Below, piece after piece: positions 18,225-27,826 of a stretch of 64,000 nucleotides of DNA. Made by a program: the position numbers and the translations under genes. Positions within the stretch are counted from its first letter, which is position 1. Each line of letters begins with the position of its first letter. The notes below the pieces were generated by a model, which did not search any database, was not told the DNA's origin, and was given only the letters and a program-made list of their open reading frames with translations. The stretch comes from Rossellomorea sp. BNER (GTDB lineage: Bacteria; Bacillota; Bacilli; Bacillales; Bacillaceae_B). The stretch covers positions 231,843 to 295,842 of the forward strand of contig JANAVG010000005.1 in the NCBI GenBank assembly GCA_024213275.1, given 5' to 3'.

Positions 18225-19545
18225 TATTTGTCCCCCCCATCTCCTCTGGTATAATCGGGAGCCAACCTCCAGCATATAAGTAATACCATGTAGGTTTATA
18301 GATAATGATGTTTTGATTTTTTAAGTCAATGTCTCTTGAAAGCTTATAGCCGATCGCAATGTCTTCTATTAAAGAAGTATCGATATCCTCCTGACTATTT
18401 AAATAATTTAATACTTCATATCCCGACATAAGTGTTACACCGTTTTCGGATTCAGAATCCAATGGAAACCCCCTTCTCGTATAGGGCCTTTGATACCTGT
18501 AAATCTCTTTATTGCCTAGGACATAAGAGAGCTCTGCCATTCCGCTCTCATTAAAAACGGGTAGTCCATTAATAAACTGGCGATACACTATCTTTCTTTC
18601 TACATTACTGATTTTAAAATATTGAAATTGATCCACCCAGCCGCCATGCTCATTCACAAAATTGAAGCTTTCTTGAATAAGTACAGATGTCGTTGTCGAG
18701 CTTCCTGTTTCCTCGTAGATTGGGTTTACATAAGTAAGAATTTGATTATTCACGTCCAATTCCATCAAGCTTTTGCCATCTGTAAATTGCTCACCATCAT
18801 TCGTAAATTCTTTGGTCACACCATTTGGATCACTGAACAATGCATCTCTAAAAGTCTGTGTATTGATCTCTTCTAGAACGTACCTATAGCTTGGGAAATC
18901 AATAGGCTTTTCTGGCAAAAATATTTTATGAGATTTGGCTACTTCTTCTGCAAAATATCTTGGATGTTTATCCGAATTAGCAACAAAATCCTCATTAAAT
19001 GTAGTAAGAAATGCTGATTTAATTTGCCCTTTAAAAACGAGCTGGTCATTATAGGAAACGAAATATACATTGGATGTATCATTATTAACATTGCTTGTAT
19101 CTATAACGATTCGATCAATGGATTCTGAAGGTAGCTTTTTTTCTTCAAAATTTAATAGACTCCTTAGGATATCAAAGGAGATAATATCAGGAAATAAGAT
19201 CTCCACTCGCTTATCTCCGTGAACCAACCACTCAAATTCACTTTGGGAAAGATCCTTTCCTACTTCAGACAGTTCATAAAAATTCCAATTGGATAGGTTC
19301 TCCATCATTTTGGCAATTTCAATGTCGTCGACCGTTCCAAAGGTAGCTTGGTTTTGGTGAAATAAAACCTTATAAGGCTTAAAGACGTCTTTATATGTTT
19401 TTTCTGTCCCGATCATAACCCCAGGAGTATAATCTTCACCAATTACATCGTAGTTAGGTTGATATGTCCAGACATTCCACGTTAATAAAACACTAATGGC
19501 GACCAAAAGGGTTAAGATTATCGATTTAATTTTTTCATAATTCAT
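18211..19545 (-). CDS. walH: WalH (YycH), negative regulator of WalK
   Basis: 444 residues: a short cytoplasmic start (MNYEKIKSI), one membrane helix (ILTLLVAISVLLTWNVW), then a large extracellular YycH domain. ATG 19545 aligns with B. subtilis and is ten bases from GAGG; ATG 19551 in the same frame is an alternative. The start overlaps the end of walK by a few bases, so expression should be coupled. Confidence 0.93.
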   Translation of the reverse strand: MNYEKIKSIILTLLVAISVLLTWNVWTYQPNYDVIGEDYTPGVMIGTEKTYKDVFKPYKVLFHQNQATFGTVDDIEIAKMMENLSNWNFYELSEVGKDLSQSEFEWLVHGDKRVEILFPDIISFDILRSLLNFEEKKLPSESIDRIVIDTSNVNNDTSNVYFVSYNDQLVFKGQIKSAFLTTFNEDFVANSDKHPRYFAEEVAKSHKIFLPEKPIDFPSYRYVLEEINTQTFRDALFSDPNGVTKEFTNDGEQFTDGKSLMELDVNNQILTYVNPIYEETGSSTTTSVLIQESFNFVNEHGGWVDQFQYFKISNVERKIVYRQFINGLPVFNESGMAELSYVLGNKEIYRYQRPYTRRGFPLDSESENGVTLMSGYEVLNYLNSQEDIDTSLIEDIAIGYKLSRDIDLKNQNIIIYKPTWYYLYAGGWLPIIPEEMGGTNNGLE

Positions 19546-21371
19546 GACCATTCATCCTCTTGTATACGGTCATATGGGAGAGTAAAGTAGATGGTTGATC
19601 CTTTTCCTTCTACACTGCTTGCCCATATATTACCACCGTGAGCTGTAATCATTTCTTTTGCAATCGCTAATCCTAACCCTGTACCACCCATTTGCCTAGT
19701 TCGAGCCTTATCCACTCTGTAAAAACGTTCAAAAATCTTTTCGAGATTTTCTTTAGGGATCCCCATTCCTTGATCTGCCACACTTACTTGCATCATATCT
19801 TCCTTCACTTCTACTTTAAACGTAATTTGTCCACCTTCTGGAGAATACTTTAATGCATTAGAAATAGTATTATCGAGAACCTGTGTAAGCTTGTCTTTAT
19901 CGATTTCGACAAAAACAGGACCTTCAGGTAGAAATCGCTTGAACATCACATTTTGTTGCTTTGTCATTTCGAAACGATCAATTATTTGATGGAAGAAACG
20001 AATAAAATCAATCCATTCCCGATTAAAACGATAATCTGTACTGTCCATTTTCGAAAGCTGAAGGAGGTCATTGACTAACCGTATCATTCGCTCTGTTTCG
20101 TTTTGAGTCACATCTAAAAACGCAGGGGCGATTTCTTTATCTTCCCACGCTCCTTCTGCTAAAGCATCTAAATAGCTTCTCATTGTCGTCAGAGGGGTAC
20201 GCAATTCATGAGAAACATTGGCAACAAACTCACGTCTCTCTAAATCTATTTTCTCCTGTTCGGTAATATCATGTAATACGGTAATCAGTCCGTTTACAAA
20301 GCCTGTTTCCTTTTGAATAATAGAGAAATTCGCTCTTAAAACATATGGCTTTTCATTTGTAGAATAATCTAGAGTAATAGAATTCTGTTCATTTGATAAG
20401 TCTTCGAATGTGTAAAGCTCATCTAAGCCTAATAGAGATACTAAAGGCTGGGAAAGGACTGTTTCACGTGAAACATTCAGCATTTTGGCGGCGGGGTCAT
20501 TGATTAATATCACACGCCCCTTTCGATCTGTGGCAATAACACCATCTGTCATATAGGAAAGAACAGAGGAAAGCTTTCTTCTTTCACCTTCCGTTGTAGC
20601 TTGTGCTTCCTGCAGCCTTTTCGTTAAGTTGTTAAAGGTAATCGCCAGTTGCCCAATTTCATCGTATCCATATACTTTAACCTTTCGAGAAAAATTTCCT
20701 TTCGCCATCGCTAATGCTTGCTTTCTCATATCTGAAATCGGTCTTGTAATCGTCTGGGATAATAATACCCCTAAGATAGCGGTTATTCCTAACGCTATAA
20801 CAGTTCCTGAAATGAATATATTATTAATATCTTTCAACTGTGAATACACATTTTCAATTTCAGCAACTAAGCGGATGGCTCCAATCGTCTCATTTCCGTT
20901 TTTTACAATCGGTGTGGTGTATACCCATAACCGATGTCTAGTGTGCTCTTGTATAAAGACTTCTTGTTGAGTGTTTCCTAATGCGATCGTTCGAGAAACG
21001 CTCACTTCTGTTGACCTTTGACCAATCGAGCCTTGATTATTACTATCAGATGTTCCGATAATCTTTTTGTTCTTATCAATGACACGAATTTCAAGAATAT
21101 CGGTTGAGCGACTTGCATCAACAAGTATATTGGCTATATCTTCTTCAAGCGTCGGACCATCTTCTTCCCGCTCCTTAATCATTTCCTCACGAAGATTATA
21201 CTCAATATAGTTGACGCTTTCCTTTATCGAATTCTGAAAGTTCGTGATGAGTTTATCCTCTAGCTCATTGACAAAATAGGCACCAATAATTTGCATTGCT
21301 AATAGAATGAGCAACACATAGATCAGTACAAACTTTAGATGAATAGACCTTGAAAAACCAACTTTCTTCAT
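19542..21371 (-). CDS. walK: Sensor histidine kinase WalK (YycG)
   Basis: 609-residue essential kinase of the WalRK system for peptidoglycan homeostasis. Order: N-terminal membrane helix (KFVLIYVLLILLAMQIIGAY), extracellular PAS-like domain (about 35-180), second helix (about 185-205), HAMP (ITRPISDMRKQALAMAKGNF), cytoplasmic PAS (VIATDRKGRVILINDPA), HisKA with phospho-His in FVANVSHELRTPL, and HATPase with N, G1 and G2 boxes (DNTISNALKYS, DQGMGIP, GGTGLGLAIAKE). It follows walR by five bases. A perfect parS site is embedded at 20460-20475. Confidence 0.97.
   Translation of the reverse strand: MKKVGFSRSIHLKFVLIYVLLILLAMQIIGAYFVNELEDKLITNFQNSIKESVNYIEYNLREEMIKEREEDGPTLEEDIANILVDASRSTDILEIRVIDKNKKIIGTSDSNNQGSIGQRSTEVSVSRTIALGNTQQEVFIQEHTRHRLWVYTTPIVKNGNETIGAIRLVAEIENVYSQLKDINNIFISGTVIALGITAILGVLLSQTITRPISDMRKQALAMAKGNFSRKVKVYGYDEIGQLAITFNNLTKRLQEAQATTEGERRKLSSVLSYMTDGVIATDRKGRVILINDPAAKMLNVSRETVLSQPLVSLLGLDELYTFEDLSNEQNSITLDYSTNEKPYVLRANFSIIQKETGFVNGLITVLHDITEQEKIDLERREFVANVSHELRTPLTTMRSYLDALAEGAWEDKEIAPAFLDVTQNETERMIRLVNDLLQLSKMDSTDYRFNREWIDFIRFFHQIIDRFEMTKQQNVMFKRFLPEGPVFVEIDKDKLTQVLDNTISNALKYSPEGGQITFKVEVKEDMMQVSVADQGMGIPKENLEKIFERFYRVDKARTRQMGGTGLGLAIAKEMITAHGGNIWASSVEGKGSTIYFTLPYDRIQEDEWS
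20460..20475. promoter_or_regulatory. parS site inside walK
   Basis: TGTTTCACGTGAAACA, a perfect 16-bp palindrome matching the ParB (Spo0J) binding site, about 32 kb left of dnaA. Confidence 0.9.
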
Positions 21372-21376
21372 TTCAT

Positions 21377-22087
21377 TTACTCCTGTTCAGGATTACGTAG
21401 ATAATAGCCTACTCCTCTTCTCGTTACAATCCAATTTGGATGACTTGGGTTGTCTTCAATTTTCTCACGTAGTCGTCTTACGGTTACATCAACCGTACGC
21501 ACATCTCCATAATAATCATAGCCCCATACCGTTTGCAGAAGATGCTCACGGGTCATGACTTGTCCAATGTGCTTCGCAAGATAATGAAGAAGCTCAAATT
21601 CACGATGGGTTAATTCGATTGTTTCCCCTCTTTTTGACACGACATAGGCATCAGGATGAATAACAAGAGATCCAATGGCAATCTCATTGTTTTCTTCCTC
21701 ATCGGTTGCCTGAGCAGCTCCGTGCTGATGCCGGCGTAGATTCGCTTTGACACGGGCAATAAGCTCTCTAGTACTAAATGGTTTTGTAACATAATCATCT
21801 GCACCAAGCTCTAGGCCAAGTACTTTATCAATTTCAGAATCCTTCGCTGTTAGCATAATGATCGGCATTTCATATTTTTTTCGAATTTCTCGACATACTT
21901 CCATACCATCCCGATTTGGAAGCATAATATCAAGCAGAATCATATCTGGTTTTAATTCTTCTGCCATCTTAATCGCTTCATCTCCATCATAGGCACAATG
22001 GACTTCATAGCCTTCTTTCTTTAAGTTAAACTGCAATATATCCGCAATCGGCTTTTCATCATCTACAACTAATATTTTCTTTTCCAT
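21377..22087 (-). CDS. walR: Response regulator WalR (YycF)
   Basis: 236-residue OmpR-family regulator. Receiver: [16 protein letters not shown], phospho-Asp in [21 protein letters not shown] and the switch Lys in YVTKPF. The winged helix follows, with [13 protein letters not shown] and [19 protein letters not shown] start at ATG 22087 (MEKKILVV), 11 bases after AAGGAGA; the frame is open to 22114 but without family similarity. First gene of walR-K-H-I-J. The likely regulon includes the neighbouring M23 endopeptidase. Confidence 0.97.
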   Translation of the reverse strand: MEKKILVVDDEKPIADILQFNLKKEGYEVHCAYDGDEAIKMAEELKPDMILLDIMLPNRDGMEVCREIRKKYEMPIIMLTAKDSEIDKVLGLELGADDYVTKPFSTRELIARVKANLRRHQHGAAQATDEEENNEIAIGSLVIHPDAYVVSKRGETIELTHREFELLHYLAKHIGQVMTREHLLQTVWGYDYYGDVRTVDVTVRRLREKIEDNPSHPNWIVTRRGVGYYLRNPEQE

Positions 22088-22371
22088 ATACGAACGGGTC
22101 TCCTTCATAACCATTTTTATTAACTTCTATTTCATTTTGTCAGGCTTTTTCGTTAAATTCTGTTGCTCCCTTGAAAAATCAAAATTCATGTATTCCTTTT
22201 TATGCTTGATATCAAAAGTGTTTTTTTAAAGTATTCATATCCCTTTACTATTTCTTTCTCTAATTTATCATTTTCTCCTTCTTAATTCATCTTTTACCAT
22301 CAACATGTGTCAATAAATTCATTCTTATTGTTTATTTTCACTAGCAAAAATATCCACGTCAACAACAGAAA

Positions 22372-22481
22372 ATGAGACTGACCCAAGCTAAAGGTAAAAC
22401 ACCACATAGAAAAGTTAAACTTTACGTTTTCTCTCTATTTTCATATGTATGTGGTGCATAGCCCTTTAGGGTCAGCCTCAT
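22372..22481 (-). repeat. Palindromic repeat, family A, copy 2
   Basis: Ends ATGAGACTGACCC / GGGTCAGCCTCAT with inner ACACCACATA / TATGTGGTG. It lies just after the M23 gene, in the opposite orientation to the other copies, and is well placed to terminate that transcript before walR. The rest of 22115-22371 is AT-rich and should hold the walR promoter, which I cannot pin down. Confidence 0.65.
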
Positions 22482-22491
22482 ATGATTATAA

Positions 22492-23979
22492 TTATAATAA
22501 TTCTAACGGATTAACACGTGAACCATTCTTGTAGATTTCAATGTGTAAATGAACTCCTGTAGATTGTCCAGTTGAACCCATGTTTCCGATTTTAGAGCCT
22601 GCTGATACTGTTTCGCCGACAGAAACATCAATACTACTTAAATGAGCATATACAGATTTATAACCATTGTTGTGGTCGATGATCACTTTATTTCCGTACC
22701 CGCCATCATCGAAACCTGCAGAAATAACTGTACCATTATCAATCGCTTTAATGGTCTTGTTATCTGGTCTTGCAATATCAATCCCTTTGTGTACTTTACC
22801 CCATCTTGGACCCATTTTAGACGAAACATACCCACCATTTGTAGGCCAAACGAATTTGCCAGAGCCTCTTGATGGAGTCACTTTTGTTCCACGAATCACA
22901 ATATGCTTGATTGGCTCATTGATTATTTCTTCATCTTTTTCTGTCTTTTTGGTTACGTCACCATTTTGTTCTTCTATAAGATAGGTGACTGTCCGCTCTC
23001 CATCTTGACCCTCTTGCTTAACCTTCATATCACCTTTATACATAGAAGAATCTTCTACCACTTCTTTTTCATGAGCTATTTTCTCTTGTTTTCTAGCTTC
23101 TCTCTTAATATTTACATGAATAAGTGGTTTTGTGACGGTTACATTAATTTCTGTTCCGACTAGCAAAACGCCATCTTCTTTTAAAGAAGGATTTAAATCA
23201 AACAATTCAGAAGTTGACATATTATGCTCTTCTGCAATATTACTAAGGGCATCTCCTGATTGAACCTTATACTTATTCTCTTCAAGAGTTCCCTTTAAAA
23301 GAAGCTCAACTGCCTTCTCTGGAGATAAGACCTCTTGTGGTTCTACTTCAGTAGCATTGAATTTCAAATCTTCAGCAGCACTTATTTCTAATATTCGAGT
23401 TTCACCCTTTTTTAATGGGGGTAATTCATTACTAGAAGCTGTTTTTCTTGCTTCATATTCAGTTAATTCTTCTTCAGAAACATATTTTAGCTTTAATTGC
23501 TTCATTAATTCTTCAGCAGCAATTTGATCTTTAACATAAACAACCGGTTCCCCATTAATTTGAAGGGAGACAGCTTCTGCTTTTGCCGTTACACTTTCAT
23601 TGAACGTTTTAACCGTCGTTTGATTGTTTACATTATTTCTAAATACCTGCTCAGGAACAAAAGAAAGTTCTTTATCAATATCTATTTCGAAGTTAGAATG
23701 TTCTTCCTCAACCTTGTTGATTTTTTCTTCTTTAGCTTTCTCAATCAATGTTTTATCTGTTACAGCTCCTGCATACTGTTCATCGAGATAAACATGATAG
23801 ATGGTTTGAAGTTCACTCTCGTTGTCTTCTGCATGAGCAGATGATACCGATGTAATTGAAATCCCAGAGATAGCTAAGACCGTAATAGCTACTTTATTAA
23901 AAAAGGTATTTGGTTTATATGTAGTTTTAGAGTTTAGTAGTTTTGACGAAAAGCTTCGTATTTTCTTCGTCCAAGTCAT
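22492..23979 (-). CDS. Secreted LysM / G5 / M23 peptidoglycan endopeptidase
   Basis: 495 residues. The N-terminus has an atypically long basic head before the signal sequence (VAITVLAISGISITSVSSAHA, cut after AHA near residue 50). Then come an uncharacterised region (55-225), a LysM domain (KYKVQSGDALSNIAEEHNMS...LNPSL), a G5-like domain (YKGDMKVKQEGQDGERTVTY) and a C-terminal M23 domain. The M23 domain has the zinc motifs HKGIDIA and HLHIEIY, so it should cut peptide cross-links in the wall. AGGAGG precedes ATG 23979. The position next to walR and an upstream WalR-like box suggest WalR control. Confidence 0.92.
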   Translation of the reverse strand: MTWTKKIRSFSSKLLNSKTTYKPNTFFNKVAITVLAISGISITSVSSAHAEDNESELQTIYHVYLDEQYAGAVTDKTLIEKAKEEKINKVEEEHSNFEIDIDKELSFVPEQVFRNNVNNQTTVKTFNESVTAKAEAVSLQINGEPVVYVKDQIAAEELMKQLKLKYVSEEELTEYEARKTASSNELPPLKKGETRILEISAAEDLKFNATEVEPQEVLSPEKAVELLLKGTLEENKYKVQSGDALSNIAEEHNMSTSELFDLNPSLKEDGVLLVGTEINVTVTKPLIHVNIKREARKQEKIAHEKEVVEDSSMYKGDMKVKQEGQDGERTVTYLIEEQNGDVTKKTEKDEEIINEPIKHIVIRGTKVTPSRGSGKFVWPTNGGYVSSKMGPRWGKVHKGIDIARPDNKTIKAIDNGTVISAGFDDGGYGNKVIIDHNNGYKSVYAHLSSIDVSVGETVSAGSKIGNMGSTGQSTGVHLHIEIYKNGSRVNPLELL

Positions 23980-24106
23980 TGGGCGATCCTCCTAAAATTC
24001 TAAGAACAAGTTTTAGTTCTTTCATCCTAAATAACGAATATTCTACAAATTTTTCACCTCTCTAATTTACCACAAATTTAAGAAACCGAAAGAATCGTTT
24101 ATATAA

Positions 24107-24123
24107 TGTAATACAATTGTATA
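24107..24123 (+). promoter_or_regulatory. Candidate WalR box upstream of the M23 gene
   Basis: TGTAAT, 5 bases, TGTATA: eleven of twelve positions fit the WalR direct repeat TGTWAH-N5-TGTWAH. It lies about 130 bases upstream of the M23 start codon. Confidence 0.4.
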
Positions 24124-24285
24124 ATTACTGACAAAATTAAACTGGATTAGATAAAATATTACAATTAATGTGTTTCTATATAGGAAATATGATATAGAGG
24201 GGGTTTTCGTTGGTTTTTAAGTAGAATCATTATTAATTTTGGGAGATCATACTAAAATATCGGTATATATATTACATAAGTATTA

Positions 24286-24330
24286 CAAAGAAAAAGCACT
24301 GCGAGAGTCTAGTCATCGCAGTGCTTTTTT
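24286..24330 (-). terminator. Terminator of the tRNA operon
   Basis: On the minus strand a 14-bp stem AAAAAGCACTGCGA (24329-24316) / TCGCAGTGCTTTTT (24304-24291) directly after tRNA-Phe. Confidence 0.8.
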
Positions 24331-24336
24331 AGATGA

Positions 24337-24409
24337 TGGCTCGGGACGGAATCGAACCGCCGACACATGGATTTTCAGTCCATTGCTCTACCAACTGAGC
24401 TACCGAGCC
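24337..24409 (-). tRNA. trnF: tRNA-Phe (GAA)
   Basis: 73-nt cloverleaf beginning GGCTCGGTAGCTCAGTTGG. The anticodon stem-loop GGACTGAAAATCC gives anticodon GAA; T-arm GGTTCGATTCC; acceptor closes with CCGAGCC plus A. CCA is not encoded. Last of four minus-strand tRNA genes. Confidence 0.97.
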
Positions 24410-24722
24410 GTAATAAGTATTGTTTCCTATATGTAATAGTACTGGGTCCATCACCCAAGTCTCGGGAAGCTTATTCAAGTAGCTGCTCGACTTGTGTGCT
24501 GAAGTAACGCTTCGCAGCTTATTCGGACGTGCTCTACCGATCCGTATAGTTTTCAGCTTCCGCTAAGCTTCGAATCTCTTCGTCAGCTCCTTCACTCACA
24601 TCCTCACGTATTCACATACGCTCCGGTGTTCCTTCAGTCGCTTTCTCAACGTTCTCACTTATCGAAATCCTTTTCCTTCTAAGAGTATACACTCTAAAGT
24701 ATAATTTTTACCTTATAAAAAC
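24410..24722. other. tRNA-operon spacer with no tRNA, less AT-rich than its surroundings
   Basis: About 310 bases between tRNA-Asp and tRNA-Phe hold no cloverleaf and no ORF with a start site. On the minus strand, 24460-24670 is purine-rich and repetitive (GTGAGAACG, ACGTGAGGATGTGAGTG, GGAGCTGACGAAG) and contrasts with the AT-rich flanks. Similar spacers occur in bacillary tRNA/rRNA operons from memory. Role unknown. Confidence 0.5.
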
Positions 24723-24799
24723 TGGCGGTCCGGACGGGACTCGAACCCGCGACCTCCTGCGTGACAGGCAGGCATTCTAACCAACTGAACTACCGGACC
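24723..24799 (-). tRNA. trnD: tRNA-Asp (GTC)
   Basis: 77 nt including encoded CCA. Starts GGTCCGGTAGTTCAGTTGG; the anticodon arm CTGCCTGTCACGCAG gives GTC; T-arm GGGTTCGAGTCCC; ends CCGGACCGCCA. Confidence 0.97.
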
Positions 24800-24817
24800 A
24801 ATATGGTTTATAATAAA

Positions 24818-24889
24818 TGACCCGTACGGGATTCGAACCCGTGTTACCGCCGTGAAAGGGCGGTGTCTTAACCGCTTGACCAACGGGCC
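24818..24889 (-). tRNA. trnE: tRNA-Glu (TTC)
   Basis: 72 nt. Starts GGCCCGTTGGTCAAGCGG; the anticodon arm CCGCCCTTTCACGGCGG gives TTC; T-arm GGGTTCGAATCCC; CCA not encoded. Confidence 0.97.
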
Positions 24890-24899
24890 ACGTTTAAAG

Positions 24900-24975
24900 T
24901 GGTGAGCCATGAAGGACTCGAACCTTCGACCCTCTGATTAAAAGTCAGATGCTCTACCAACTGAGCTAATGGCTC
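24900..24975 (-). tRNA. trnK: tRNA-Lys (TTT)
   Basis: 76 nt including CCA. Starts GAGCCATTAGCTCAGTTGG; the anticodon arm CTGACTTTTAATCAG gives TTT; T-arm AGGTTCGAGTCCT; ends ATGGCTCACCA. First tRNA of the operon; its promoter should lie in 24980-25200. Confidence 0.97.
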
Positions 24976-25260
24976 TCAAGAAATTTTTGAAAAATTTTAC
25001 TTACCGCTTTAATAATATACTGATGATTACTTCTAGCTTAATCGTTCGCTCTCTACTAGCTGAGCGAATTGCTCTCAAACTATCAATCTCGATTAAAGCC
25101 TTTTATGGCAACGAAGATAATATTACCACATAAGAAAATGTTTAGGCAACACTTTTTTAAAAAATATGTCGAAAAAACTCTCAGCCGTAAAATTTGGATA
25201 AATATGCTTAATTCATTCGCAATCGTGATAAGATATGAAAGGTAGGGGGGGTGGGATTAT

Positions 25261-26283
25261 TTGACTATTTTTCTTCGGTTACTGAAAAAAGTAAGTAAGA
25301 TGGATATAAGCGTCATTTTAATTTTTTCACTTTTGATTATCATGATTGGTACTTTTGGAATTCATTATATTGAGCCAAATACATTTCCAACTGTTTTTGA
25401 AAGTTTCTGGTGGACCATGACAACCTTGACAACGGTTGGGTACGGGGATTATTCTCCGTTAACAATTCCAGGAAGGCTGCTAGGAATCTTTCTATTTATT
25501 TTTGGAATCGGTATTATCGGTTTACTCATTAGTAATGTTGTTGATTCATTAACTACCTATAATCAACTAAAGAGGGAGGGGAAGCTAGTGTTTAAGGATA
25601 AGAATCACATTATTTACATAGGATGGTCTCCAAAAACAGAAAGAGCTATACAAGAAATTTTTGCACATCTTCCCGAAGTTACGGTTGTCTTGATTGACTC
25701 TTTAAAAGAGAATCCCTTTGATCATAATCAAATTCACTATATTCAAGGTGATGCTTCAGACGAAGAAGTTCTTCTTAAAGCTAATATACTTGAGGCTAAG
25801 CGGGTGGCCATTTTTGCAGATGCCACGATAGATCAGTCCATTTTAGCGGATGGGAAAACTCTTTTAATTGCATCTGCAGTTGAATCACTTTCACATCAGC
25901 ATAATAAAGATATTCATACAATTGTCGAAATTTGTGAAGATAAAAATATTCCTAAATTTCATCATATCCATGTCGATGATTTTATTCTCTCAAATGATTC
26001 AATATCCATGCTTATGGCAAAGTCAACCTTACATCCTGGAACCACAAGTATTTTCCGACAACTTTTAAGTAAGCGATTTGGGAATAACATTCATGAACTA
26101 TTACCTAAAGCAGAATGGAAAACCTATAAGGAAGCATCAGAAAGTTTGTTTGCACACGGGGCTGTTTTAATTGCCGTTAATGAAGAAATGGATTTTTCAC
26201 ATGCCCATCAAAAACAATTAAAGCCTGATGACACGTTATATATTATTTGTCATGACCACGTTTATGAGAAAATAAAATCATAA
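25261..26283 (+). CDS. Two-TM potassium channel with RCK domain (YugO/MthK type)
   Basis: 340 residues. Two membrane helices flank the pore loop with selectivity filter TTVGYGDYS (about residues 58-66). An RCK_N (TrkA-N) Rossmann domain follows (KNHIIYIGWSPKTERAIQEI ... IQGDASDEEVL), then an RCK_C-like tail. The fold is a tetrameric ligand-gated K+ channel; gating ligands of the family include Ca2+ and c-di-nucleotides. Start is TTG 25261 after AGGTAGGGGGGGTGG; ATG 25300 is a weaker option. It points away from the tRNA operon and is convergent with purA. Confidence 0.9.
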   Translation: MTIFLRLLKKVSKMDISVILIFSLLIIMIGTFGIHYIEPNTFPTVFESFWWTMTTLTTVGYGDYSPLTIPGRLLGIFLFIFGIGIIGLLISNVVDSLTTYNQLKREGKLVFKDKNHIIYIGWSPKTERAIQEIFAHLPEVTVVLIDSLKENPFDHNQIHYIQGDASDEEVLLKANILEAKRVAIFADATIDQSILADGKTLLIASAVESLSHQHNKDIHTIVEICEDKNIPKFHHIHVDDFILSNDSISMLMAKSTLHPGTTSIFRQLLSKRFGNNIHELLPKAEWKTYKEASESLFAHGAVLIAVNEEMDFSHAHQKQLKPDDTLYIICHDHVYEKIKS

Positions 26284-26284
26284 G

Positions 26285-26318
26285 AAAAAAGGTTGCCATT
26301 TAGCGGCAACCTTTTTTT
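26285..26318. terminator. Bidirectional terminator between the K+ channel gene and purA
   Basis: AAAAAAGGTTGCC / GGCAACCTTTTTT with a short loop. It is A/T-flanked on both sides and only a few bases from each stop codon, so it can serve both convergent genes. Confidence 0.9.
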
Positions 26319-26320
26319 GA

Positions 26321-27661
<1,341 letters not shown>

Positions 27662-27663
27662 TC

Positions 27664-27693
27664 ATTTTATCAATTATCTAAGCAAAAAGTCAA
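27664..27693 (-). promoter_or_regulatory. Sigma-A promoter of purA
   Basis: On the minus strand TTGACT (27693-27688), 18 bases, TAAAAT (27669-27664), about 50 bases before the purA start codon. Confidence 0.75.
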
Positions 27694-27701
27694 TTAAAAC
27701 A

Positions 27702-27736
27702 CGAACATTTATTTAATATTTCTTCACATTTGTTCG
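27702..27736 (-). promoter_or_regulatory. Possible PurR operator pair of purA
   Basis: Oppositely oriented half-sites CGAACA (27702) and TGTTCG (27731-27736) lie just upstream of the -35. PurR control of purA is known in B. subtilis, but here the first box lacks the second C of CCGAAC and the spacing is slightly wider than the usual 16-17 bases. Confidence 0.4.
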
Positions 27737-27745
27737 TATGCAGTA

Positions 27746-27792
27746 TTCGACAAATTCCGGGTGGTGCCAGGCACGACCCGAAATTTGTCGAA
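27746..27792. repeat. Imperfect palindrome with GTGCCAGGCAC core
   Basis: TTCGACAAATT ... AATTTGTCGAA arms, then GGGT/ACCC, around a GTGCCAGGCAC centre. It stands between purA and dnaC next to a normal terminator. Palindromes with this core recur in bacillary genomes from memory; no second copy is in the window. Confidence 0.55.
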
Positions 27793-27793
27793 G

Positions 27794-27826
27794 AAAAGAG
27801 GCTGTCCTAAGGGGACAGCCTCTTTT
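27794..27826 (-). terminator. Terminator of dnaC
   Basis: AGAGGCTGTCC / GGACAGCCTCT stem with A/T flanks on both sides. Its GGCTGTCC/GGACAGCC core is the same as the ends of repeat family A. Confidence 0.8.

Noticed and set aside
24239..24436. 65-codon open frame over tRNA-Phe.
   Set aside because: Antisense to the tRNA and its terminator; coincidental.
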